From positions 1 to 11,471 of the forward strand of contig CAJOFG010000092.1 of the NCBI GenBank assembly GCA_905233965.1: DNA of 11,471 nucleotides, in the 5' to 3' direction. The first letter of the stretch is position 1. Each line of letters starts with the position of its first letter. Shown here in pieces: positions 5,341-11,471 of this stretch. The notes under the pieces are model-generated. The model searched no databases. It saw only the letters and a program-made list of their open reading frames with translations, and had not been told where the DNA came from. The stretch is from an uncultured Selenomonadaceae bacterium (GTDB lineage Bacteria; Bacillota; Negativicutes; Selenomonadales; Selenomonadaceae). The position numbers and the translations under genes were made by a program.

Positions 5341-7863
5341 TCAATCAGTCCTTGTCCCGAAAAATTTTTTGCAATTATCGCGGTCGCCCAATTTATCACT
5401 CAACCGGCGGCGAAGTTCATCTTTAAATTCCCGACCGCCCGTTTGGAATTTGACTTCGACGCAGATAACGAAAATGGGGATACTCCATTTTGCCTTCGCG
5501 ACCTCTTCCGGAATTTTAACCGCGTCCTTTTCGGTAACGACGATTGTTTCCGCGCCGAGAGCGTCCGCCTGTTGCAAAATATCCTTCATTTCCTTCATGG
5601 TGTATTCGTGATGATCCGGGTAGCGCAAACTTTCAATCAGCACCGCGCCCAAGTCCCGAAGCGTCCTTTCAAACGACGCCGGATTTCCTATCGCCGAGAC
5701 CGCCATAATTTTTTTGCCGGAAATTTCTTCAACGTCTATTCCGTCCTGTGACAAGTCCTCGAACCAATCCGCGAGCGGCATGAAACAGCGCGGTTGATGA
5801 ATACTTTCCACAATCTGCGCCGCCTCGTTGTATTTGTGTACCGTGTCGCGAATGTATTCGCCGGCTCCGGATTCCGCCTGATCAACTTTCGTTATCAAAC
5901 AAACATCGGCGCGGCTGATATGCGACATCGATTCGCGCAAAGTTCCGCGCGGCAAAACGTGACCGTTGCCGAAAACATTAACCGCATCGACAAGCAGAAT
6001 ATCCATATCGCGGACAAGTTGCCAATGTTGATAGCCGTCGTCCAAAATTGCGACTTCCGCTCCGAAATGTTCAATCGCGTACCGACCGGTAACCGAACGC
6101 TCCGCACCGATTAAAACCGGCACGTTCGGCAAATGTTTCGCCAACATATAGGCCTCGTCGCCGGCCTCCGCCGCGTCCATGTGCAAATTTTTTCCGTCGG
6201 AAACAATTCCTATTTCGCCCTTCCACTTCGCCCGGTAACCGCGATTCAAAATGACGACGCGATAACCCATGTCGCGAATATCTCTTGCAAGTCGCTGAGC
6301 CGTCGGAGTTTTTCCCGTGCCGCCGACCGTGATGTTGCCCAAGCTGATGACGTAGCAATTCAATTTTTCTTTGCCGGAAATGCCGAGCTTATAACCGAGA
6401 AGGCGAATGTCAACCAAAGTTCTGTAAACCAGCGAGAAACAGTACAGGACGGCAACGACAAGGTGCATTGAAATTCCGTGAACCTCTTTGCTGTGAACGA
6501 GGTCGATAAAATAAGTTTGAAGGTTTTCGACTTTCTGAGTGGTGCGCGGGTGCTTGGCATTTTCCTTCGCCTCAAAGTCAGTCAAAACTTGGCGGAGAAG
6601 TTCGGCGGATTTTTTTGACGCGCCGCGATTCTCCCAAACGATTTTTAAAGTTTCTTCCTCAAGCTGTTTCCTTTTTTCCGGGTCGTCGAAAAGTTTTTGC
6701 GCCTCTTCGACTAATTCAGCCGGATTATTTACCGTGACGCAGGCGTTGCGATTTTTGAACAGCGTGTGAGTGTCTTTGAAGTTCTCCATGTGGTGACCGA
6801 CGATAATTGCTTTGCCGTGCGCCGCCGGTTCCAAAATGTTATGCCCGCCGTGAGTGACAAGACTGCCGCCGACGTAAATGACATCGCCGACGCTGTAAAT
6901 TTGTCCGAGTTCCCCTATCGTGTCGAGAATTATAATATCTTCATCGGCGGGAGGGCGTTTTTGCAATTCCGTCCGCGTGCCGACTTTTAAACCGGTTCTC
7001 TTGCAAAGGCTGATAACTTCGCGTGTCCTCAAAAGTTCACGGGGCGCGATTATCAATTTCGCCTTCGGATGATTTTTGCGAATCTCTTTGAACGCCCGAA
7101 GAATATAATCTTCCTCATTCCGGTGAGTACTTCCCGCAAGCAAAATTCCGTCGGCGGTTTTCAAGCCCATATCGGTTAAAATTTTTTCCCGCTCCTCCGG
7201 CGTAACGTCCGTGTAAGTCTGATCAAATTTCGTGTTGCCGGTAACCGTCACCAATTCTTTCGGCGCACCGAGTTGAACGATATAATTCGCGTCGATGGGT
7301 GACTGCATGGCAAAAAATTTGACCGTGCTTATCATGTCGGTCAAAATCGAGAACATATATTTGTAACGGCGAACGCTCTTTTCGGAAATTCGCCCGTTGA
7401 CCATCATAACCGGTATGTGAAGTTTTCGCGCCGTCATGAAAAAGTTCGGCCACAGTTCCGTTTCGACGTTCAGAAAAACACGCGGGTGTATCCTGCGCAA
7501 AACGGATGCCGCGACGAACGGCAAATCGAGCGGAAAATAAATTATACTGTCCGCGTCCTTGATGATTCGGTTCGCCATTTCGTAACCGCTCGTGGTGACG
7601 ACGGAAACCAAAATAGGGGACTTCGGAAATTCCTTGCGAAATTCTTTTATCAGCGGACTTGTCGCGACGATTTCACCGACCGACGCGGCATGAACCCAGA
7701 TACAATTTTTTTTCGCTACGGGATCGAGCGCACCTTCCGGGAAAAATCCCAGACTTTGCCGGATACGTTCGACAAAACCTTTTTCGCGAACCGAGCGAAT
7801 CAAAAATATCGGAATGATTATGACGACAACCAAAATTGCCGCGAGATTGTAAAGAAATTGCAT
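5341..7863 (-). CDS. WaaA-LpxK fusion: Kdo transferase and lipid A 4'-kinase
   Basis: One 840-residue frame joins two normally separate enzymes. Residues 1 to about 430 are WaaA/KdtA: an N-terminal membrane anchor (3-22), HAASVGE with the conserved Glu64 taken as general base in this family, VETELWPN (133-140) and the GT-B donor site GGSLVTHGGHNILEPAAHG (332-350). Residues from about 450 to 840 are LpxK: a hydrophobic N-terminus (466-480), the Walker A motif VGGTGKTP (513-520), LNRGY (539-543), AGDEAYML (567-574), DDGYQH (608-613), LPRGTLRE (637-644), DHHEYT (750-755) and VTEKDAVK (776-783). LpxK phosphorylates the tetraacyl disaccharide to lipid IVA at the inner face of the membrane and WaaA then adds Kdo, so the fusion joins consecutive steps. 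AAAGGA lies 7 bases before the ATG. A possible internal ATG at 6468, with AGAGG well upstream, could yield LpxK alone. No stop separates the halves. Confidence 0.93.
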   Translation of the reverse strand: MQFLYNLAAILVVVIIIPIFLIRSVREKGFVERIRQSLGFFPEGALDPVAKKNCIWVHAASVGEIVATSPLIKEFRKEFPKSPILVSVVTTSGYEMANRIIKDADSIIYFPLDLPFVAASVLRRIHPRVFLNVETELWPNFFMTARKLHIPVMMVNGRISEKSVRRYKYMFSILTDMISTVKFFAMQSPIDANYIVQLGAPKELVTVTGNTKFDQTYTDVTPEEREKILTDMGLKTADGILLAGSTHRNEEDYILRAFKEIRKNHPKAKLIIAPRELLRTREVISLCKRTGLKVGTRTELQKRPPADEDIIILDTIGELGQIYSVGDVIYVGGSLVTHGGHNILEPAAHGKAIIVGHHMENFKDTHTLFKNRNACVTVNNPAELVEEAQKLFDDPEKRKQLEEETLKIVWENRGASKKSAELLRQVLTDFEAKENAKHPRTTQKVENLQTYFIDLVHSKEVHGISMHLVVAVLYCFSLVYRTLVDIRLLGYKLGISGKEKLNCYVISLGNITVGGTGKTPTAQRLARDIRDMGYRVVILNRGYRAKWKGEIGIVSDGKNLHMDAAEAGDEAYMLAKHLPNVPVLIGAERSVTGRYAIEHFGAEVAILDDGYQHWQLVRDMDILLVDAVNVFGNGHVLPRGTLRESMSHISRADVCLITKVDQAESGAGEYIRDTVHKYNEAAQIVESIHQPRCFMPLADWFEDLSQDGIDVEEISGKKIMAVSAIGNPASFERTLRDLGAVLIESLRYPDHHEYTMKEMKDILQQADALGAETIVVTEKDAVKIPEEVAKAKWSIPIFVICVEVKFQTGGREFKDELRRRLSDKLGDRDNCKKFFGTRTD

Positions 7864-8094
7864 AAAAAAATCCTTTTCGGTTTATTTTAGGGCGTGTCGG
7901 TAAAGTAAGAATGTGCGCCGTGACGAGGAATTTTTTTGTCCGACGAGGAAAAATTTCGCAGTCGTATCGACATACGTCAAGAAATTTTGACAAAGTTCGG
8001 ACGGAAAAACAACCGTCATCGGCGTGCGTTCGTCTTTACCAATCCGTCCCAAGACGTATTTTATTTTACCGACGAACATTTTGCAACCGGGTAT
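7864..8094. other. Intergenic stretch with hairpin and short direct repeat
   Basis: This 231-base stretch separates the waaA-lpxK fusion from the repaired end of the PIG-L-like gene. I see no convincing gene in it. It contains GACGAGGAA twice (7922-7930 and 7942-7950), separated by T-rich and A-rich runs, and an imperfect inverted repeat at 7961-7978 (GTCGTAT / ATACGTC around a CGAC loop, 6 of 7 pairs). The arrangement looks like a mobile or dispersed intergenic repeat rather than coding sequence, but a single window cannot show copy number. Confidence 0.4.
7884..7911 (-). promoter_or_regulatory. Possible promoter of the waaA-lpxK/kds operon
   Basis: On the minus strand a TAAAAT (-10-like, 7884-7889) is preceded after 16 bases by TTCTTA (-35-like, 7906-7911). 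It lies 20 bases upstream of the waaA-lpxK ATG, which leaves room for the AAAGGA ribosome site at 7871-7876. The -35 match is weak. It is the best candidate I see for the long operon, but read-through from the gene upstream is also possible because no clear terminator separates them. Confidence 0.35.
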
Positions 8095-9688
8095 TCAACT
8101 CAGTTTAAGCGAACGGACTTTATCAATCCACTGCCAAATTTTGAATTGAATTTGTTCCGCGTCGCCGACACGCCGAACAATCGCCTTGTCGTAAATGTTC
8201 GGATTGCCGACAACTCCCGCCGTCAAAATAATTTCTTCGGCGTTCCCGAAATTTAAATTCGTCGCCGGTCAAAACTTCGCGCAAAAAAATTTTGTCGTTC
8301 GATTCCGCCGTGACTTTAACCGGTTCATCGACGCGGAAACGGTAAACGCCGATCGGAATTTTTTCAAACTCGTAAGGCACAAAATATCTGTAGAAAAAAT
8401 TTTTTCCCGTCGTCAACTTGATGAACGGCGAAATTGTTCTGCGCGGCTCCGGGTTGGAAAAAAATTCAAGTTCCGAAATGCCGAAATTTTTTCCGGACTT
8501 CACGACGGAAATTTCGACGCTCCGGGCAAAAATTTTTTCCGTGTCGAAAATTGCCGGGCGACCGTGTTCCGGTAAATTCATTTTAAATTCATTTATATTA
8601 TCCGAATAAATTCCGGATTTGTCAATGACCGGGCGCGGATTATCCGTGACAAAACGAAAATTTAATTTTGCCGGCTCCTCGTCGAAAATGTTGCCGTGAA
8701 CGGTGACGCGCCGAATTTGAACGGGTTCGGGAAATTTGACGAAGATTTTTTTTTCGGGATCGCTTTTCGCCGGCTGCCAAACGTGACTTTCAATTTTCGC
8801 CGGGAAATTTTTTTTCGCGTCGATAATTTTAAAGTCGCGAATTTTTTCGACGTTGCCGGACGTTGCGGAAATTTCGGAGGGGAAAATTAAATTGTCTGTG
8901 CGCCGGTAAAAAAATATTTCGTCGGAATTTAAAATTCGTGCGGCAGTCAAAATTTTTTTCCGGGACTTGTAAGCAAAAATCGCGGCGGCAACCGGATTGT
9001 CTTTCAAAAGAGATTGTCGGCAATGTTCGTTGACGGGGAAACGGACGCGATTTTCCCAAATGTAATTTCCCTTGCCGATTAAATCGAAATCGTAATTGTC
9101 GGTAACGCCGATTTGCGGCGGCTTGGTTTCCAAAAGATTCGGCGCGTAAAAATCGGGCGGCGCGGAAATTCCGGCGGCGTAAGCAAATTTTTTGTAAATC
9201 TCCGGGCGATAATCCGGATTTTCGGAAAAAATTTCTCCGACGACTTCCTCGAACGTCGAAGACAAAATTCCGGGTTCCGACAGTGAATCGAAGTCGGTGC
9301 AAAAAATTATGTCGGCTTGCAGTTCGGAAATTAAATTTTTCAATTCGCCTTTCAAATTTTTTTTCGCGTTCATGAAAATAATTTTCTCCGGTTTGACGTT
9401 CAAAATTTTCAGCGCGTCGAAAGATTCTTTCCGCAAAATTTTTGAGTCGCCGGGAGAGGAGAACGCGATAAAAATTTCAGCCCTTGCCGACGAAAAATTT
9501 AAAATCGTATTGCCGGCGATTGCAATTTCGTCGCCGGGAGTCGGAGCAAGAATTAAAATTCGCGTGCCGAAATATGAGCGGTCAAAAAAAGAATTGCCGA
9601 CAACGTCCGACTCCTCCGCGTCGATAAGTTCTCCGCAAAGTTCAAACGTGCCGCCAATCCCGTACTTAAAAATATTTTCGTTCTTCAT
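8095..9688 (-). pseudogene. PIG-L/LmbE-like protein with discoidin-like region, frameshifted near 3' end
   Basis: The first 480 residues read cleanly from the ATG at 9688. Residues 42-170 follow the PIG-L/LmbE fold: ILILAPTPGDEIAIAGN matches the signature APHPDDE, and AEIFIAFSSPG and ADIIFCTDFDS match later strands. Catalytic residues are degraded. The zinc His and catalytic Asp positions are T50 and G52, D53 remains, and the later HPDH-type motif is absent, so deacetylase activity is doubtful. Residues about 275-412 resemble a discoidin (F5/8 type C) domain, ending GISELEFF. After residue 480 the frame yields RERRRNYFDGG and unlikely residues to a stop at 8123. Skipping one base near 8248 instead gives GNAEEIILTAGVVGNPNIYD, then KIWQWIDKVRSLKLS, and a stop at 8095: 530 residues in all. 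No signal peptide is visible. A surface or polysaccharide role is only a guess. Confidence 0.7.
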
Positions 9689-9740
9689 CTCAAAAATTCA
9701 CCCGCTCACAAATTTTTCTTGAATTATAGTTGCATTTGCC
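9689..9740. other. Short gap between IS end and PIG-L-like gene
   Basis: These 52 bases hold the start region of the PIG-L-like gene. The only translation signals are GAG directly before the ATG and GGGTG about 12 bases away, both poor. If the IS ends at 9740, this stretch is the flanking DNA from which the guide of any TnpB omega-RNA would be copied. Confidence 0.4.
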
Positions 9741-9750
9741 ATAGACAAAT
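9723..9750 (-). promoter_or_regulatory. Possible promoter of the PIG-L-like gene at the IS edge
   Basis: A perfect TATAAT occurs on the minus strand at 9723-9728, 34 bases before the ATG at 9688. The nearest -35-like sequence (TTTGTC, 9744-9749) is only 15 bases away and belongs to the repeats at the presumed end of the IS607 element. If both parts are used, the insertion contributed half of this promoter. The weak -35 and short spacing keep confidence low. Confidence 0.35.
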
Positions 9751-9760
9751 ATAGACAAAC
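9741..9760. repeat. Tandem 10-base repeat at the presumed end of the IS607 element
   Basis: ATAGACAAAT and ATAGACAAAC lie back to back (9 of 10 bases equal). They are placed between the tnpB 3' end and the next gene, where the end of an IS607 element is expected. They are followed by CC at 9739-9740 (GG on the minus strand). IS607-type recombinases use a GG-containing core, so the element may end here. The exact edge is inferred. Confidence 0.5.
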
Positions 9761-9850
9761 ACATTTGAGAGGATAAACTCTCCGGCGTACTACACACCTC
9801 TATCCGATTGTAAAAACTTTCGGACTACATTTTAAAATCTGCTCTGAATA
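9741..9850 (-). ncRNA. Candidate omega-RNA (TnpB guide RNA) scaffold
   Basis: TnpB nucleases use a right-end RNA that overlaps the tnpB 3' end and runs through the element end into flanking DNA, which serves as guide. The DNA downstream of tnpB contains a GAGAG/CTCTC hairpin with a 6-base loop (9767-9782). An alternative pairing is possible between GGATA (fwd 9771-9775) and TATCC (9801-9805), compatible with a compact fold or pseudoknot. The 5' limit inside tnpB is arbitrary. No homologous RNA was compared; this is a prediction from position and structure. Confidence 0.3.
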
Positions 9851-11056
9851 TGTTGGTTCGATAATTTCAGCGTGATATTGAAAAAATTTTCGCATTATGT
9901 TCAAGGAACCGTTTACATCAGCGTTGAGTGGTGTAGCGAAATTTTTAGATTTATAAAGACCTCTGAATTTTCTGCGACCGCTGAAATTATGCTTGACTAA
10001 ATCCGCAGGTTTGAAGTCCGGAATGAAATCTCTGTCAAGAAAACTTGCCTTGCTGGTGTAAGATTCATCAATAATGTGAACTGAAATTCCTTCCAACGCA
10101 CATTTATAAGTGAGCATATCAATAAATCTGTTGAACGGTATCGAAACAAAATTTTGATTTGTTTTTCTGCCGAGATTCGTGCCTTGTTTCCACTGTTTAT
10201 TATGACCGATTATTAAATCCGTAACTCGGTGGGAAACTAATTGGTTCACGATAAAACGACTTGCCTTATGAAGATAATCAGAAATTTTGTTGTCGCGTTT
10301 TCTGCTCAAAGTCAACATTTTATTTGTTCTCGAAAAATCTTTGTCGTTAATTTTCCTTTGCCGACTGACCAATTTCGCATTTATTTTATTGAAGTGTTGA
10401 TTTACAGACTTCAGCGGTTTGCCGTTCACAATGAAAGAAGTTGAATCGGAAAAACTTACCGCCGCAAGATTATCAATCCCGATGTCTATGGCAGAAAATT
10501 TTCGCGGCTGTGACAAACTTTTCTCTTCCGGCAACTCCTTTTTATAGCCGACTTCAACAGTGATTTTTCGCTTTCTCGGAACAATTCTGACAAACTGAAC
10601 TTTTTCAACTTTGCTCTTGATGAAAACATTTGTCTGCGAAAGTTTAAGGTAACCAAATTTTGCCCTTGTTGAAACTGCTTGGCTTGTGTAATGCAAAATT
10701 TGTCTGCCCGTTTGTTTTTCGAGATATTGCGGAATTTTTACTTTTGCCTGATAGGAATCTTTGACTTTTAATTGCAAAAGTGCGAAAAATGACTTGAAAT
10801 TCTGATGTATCAACTTCAGCGTGTGTTGAGCAACTTTTGCCGGTAATGCTCTAAAATCTGCTTGATTAGTTTCTGCAAATTGACTCGTCAACTCGTTGTA
10901 AGGCAAAAATTTTTTTGTGGCAAAAAAGTTTTGTCGCACCACATAAAGTCCTGCATTATAGAGATTTTTTGACAAAAAACAAAGTCGGTCAAGTTCTTTA
11001 TATTCGGCACTCCCTTTGTGAAAATCGTGCTTTTCAACAAGTGTCATCGTTGACAT
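9800..11056 (-). CDS. tnpB: TnpB RNA-guided nuclease of IS607-type element, zinc-finger-less
   Basis: TnpB is the RuvC-type, RNA-guided DNA nuclease ancestral to Cas12, thought to help IS elements persist. The 418 residues show an N-terminal helical/OrfB-type region, RuvC-I AIDIGIDNLAAVSFSD with D191, RuvC-II HIIDESYTSKASFLD with E331, and RuvC-III NADVNGSLNI with D380, so the catalytic triad is complete. The paired CxxC motifs that normally lie between RuvC-II and RuvC-III are missing. A segment with SGRRKFRGLYKSK (359-371) takes their place, as in a known subgroup. The C-terminal tail after 390 is short. The gene overlaps tnpA by 23 bases. I used the ATG at 11056; another ATG at 11047 (MTLVEKHDF) also fits. 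The frame is intact, so the protein may be active. Confidence 0.9.
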   Translation of the reverse strand: MSTMTLVEKHDFHKGSAEYKELDRLCFLSKNLYNAGLYVVRQNFFATKKFLPYNELTSQFAETNQADFRALPAKVAQHTLKLIHQNFKSFFALLQLKVKDSYQAKVKIPQYLEKQTGRQILHYTSQAVSTRAKFGYLKLSQTNVFIKSKVEKVQFVRIVPRKRKITVEVGYKKELPEEKSLSQPRKFSAIDIGIDNLAAVSFSDSTSFIVNGKPLKSVNQHFNKINAKLVSRQRKINDKDFSRTNKMLTLSRKRDNKISDYLHKASRFIVNQLVSHRVTDLIIGHNKQWKQGTNLGRKTNQNFVSIPFNRFIDMLTYKCALEGISVHIIDESYTSKASFLDRDFIPDFKPADLVKHNFSGRRKFRGLYKSKNFATPLNADVNGSLNIMRKFFQYHAEIIEPTYSEQILKCSPKVFTIG

Positions 11057-11471
11057 TTTCCTCGACCGCCTCCGTTTCCAGTTTCTTTATAAGTTCTTCG
11101 GTTTTTCGTTTTGAGCGTCGTCTGCCATAAATTTTCGCACAAAAACTTGTAACCAGCGAAACAAAGTCTTCAAACAAATCTTCTTTGCTTTCCACTTCAT
11201 TTACTACGACAATCTCACATTTCGGATATAAAACCTTGATGTAGTTAAACCCGAACCGCGTCAATCTGTCTTTATGCTCGACTACTAATCTTGTCGCTTT
11301 TTTCTCGGTAAGGATTTTCATAAGTTTAGGTCTGTTATCATTCAATCCGGAGGCACATTCTTTTACAATTTCGTTTATAATCCAACCTTTGGCTAAACAA
11401 AACTGCTCCAGTCTTTTAGCCTGTGAATCCAAATTAGATTTATTTTCTGATGAACTCACTCTTGCATAAAT
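11034..11471 (-). CDS. tnpA: IS607-type serine recombinase TnpA, N-terminus outside window
   Basis: This is the transposase of the element, a small serine recombinase. The frame is open at the right edge. It begins with IYARVSSSENKSNLDSQ, in which the serine after ARV is the expected nucleophile. It continues with ECASGLNDNRPKL, VVEHKDRLTRFGF (the conserved arginine region) and FVSLVTSFCAKIYGRRRSKR, all hallmarks of the IS607 group. A GTG at 11459 could be read as a start but would remove the catalytic motif. The missing part should hold the MerR-like DNA-binding domain that precedes the catalytic domain in IS607 TnpA. The C-terminus is highly charged (KRKTEELIKKLETEAVEE), probably a helix used in oligomer assembly. 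Confidence 0.9.
   Translation of the reverse strand: MYARVSSSENKSNLDSQAKRLEQFCLAKGWIINEIVKECASGLNDNRPKLMKILTEKKATRLVVEHKDRLTRFGFNYIKVLYPKCEIVVVNEVESKEDLFEDFVSLVTSFCAKIYGRRRSKRKTEELIKKLETEAVEENVNDDTC

Larger units (their letters stand above)
9741..11471 (-). mobile_element. IS607-type insertion element (left part outside the window)
   Basis: The element consists of a serine recombinase gene (tnpA, IS607 type) followed by an overlapping tnpB gene and a short structured tail with tandem repeats. This tnpA-tnpB order with a serine recombinase rather than the HUH transposase of IS200/IS605 defines the IS607 type. The right boundary is set at the repeats near 9741. The left boundary and the N-terminal DNA-binding part of TnpA lie beyond 11471. 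IS607 elements make no target duplication, so none was sought. Confidence 0.8.

Noticed and set aside
5340..5399. Longer N-terminus for KdsB starting at 5399
   Set aside because: The extra 20 residues overlap the lpxK end in another frame and do not belong to the family. MKTICVIPARYAS at 5339 is the normal start and has an AAGGA site.
7882..8079. 65-codon minus-strand frame between waaA-lpxK and the PIG-L-like gene
   Set aside because: It has no ribosome site before the ATG, no recognisable similarity, and covers the hairpin and repeats; chance frame is more likely.
8060..8100. Terminator after the PIG-L-like gene
   Set aside because: No GC-rich hairpin followed by a T-run was found on the minus strand here, so none is claimed.
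7936..8256. 106-codon plus-strand frame
   Set aside because: It overlaps the repaired C-terminus of the PIG-L-like gene on the opposite strand and resembles no known protein.
11034..11459. GTG at 11459 as start of the recombinase
   Set aside because: This would remove the catalytic YARVSS motif, which continues in frame to the window edge; the gene is simply cut by the window.

Overview
The window comes from a diderm, lipopolysaccharide-making bacterium. All genes supported here lie on the minus strand. The gene order waaA-lpxK, kdsB, kdsA, kdsD, kdsC, lpxL, lptC, the strong GGAGG-type ribosome sites and an IS607-type element fit a Negativicutes-like (diderm Firmicutes) genome. That placement is an inference from gene order and style, not from a database match.

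Reading in the direction of transcription (high to low coordinates): (1) 11471-9741 is an IS607-type element, with the 3' part of a serine recombinase (TnpA), an apparently intact TnpB nuclease that lacks the usual zinc finger, and a short structured tail that may hold its guide-RNA scaffold. (2) 9688-8095 is a protein with a decayed PIG-L/LmbE deacetylase motif and a discoidin-like region; its last 50 codons have moved to another frame. (3) 8094-7864 is an intergenic stretch with a hairpin, a short direct repeat and a possible promoter. (4) 7863-1 is a tightly packed Kdo/lipid A operon that runs off the left edge.

The operon forms one pathway. KdsD (ribulose-5-P to arabinose-5-P), KdsA, KdsC and KdsB make CMP-Kdo. 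A fused WaaA-LpxK protein phosphorylates the lipid A disaccharide and adds Kdo. An LpxL-type acyltransferase acylates the Kdo-lipid A, and LptC belongs to the export bridge. Genes overlap by 4 bases or are separated by a few bases.

The most unusual part is a toxin-antitoxin module between kdsD and kdsC: an MqsR-like mRNA interferase followed by two tandem, recently duplicated MqsA-like antitoxins. Both antitoxins lack the zinc-binding cysteines and the DNA-binding half of classical MqsA. The second one overlaps the start of kdsC by ATGA, so translation of a Kdo gene appears tied to an antitoxin. Next to this insertion, kdsD carries a frameshift separating its isomerase domain from most of its CBS pair. 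Two frameshifts in one window could be real decay or sequence errors; both are marked.
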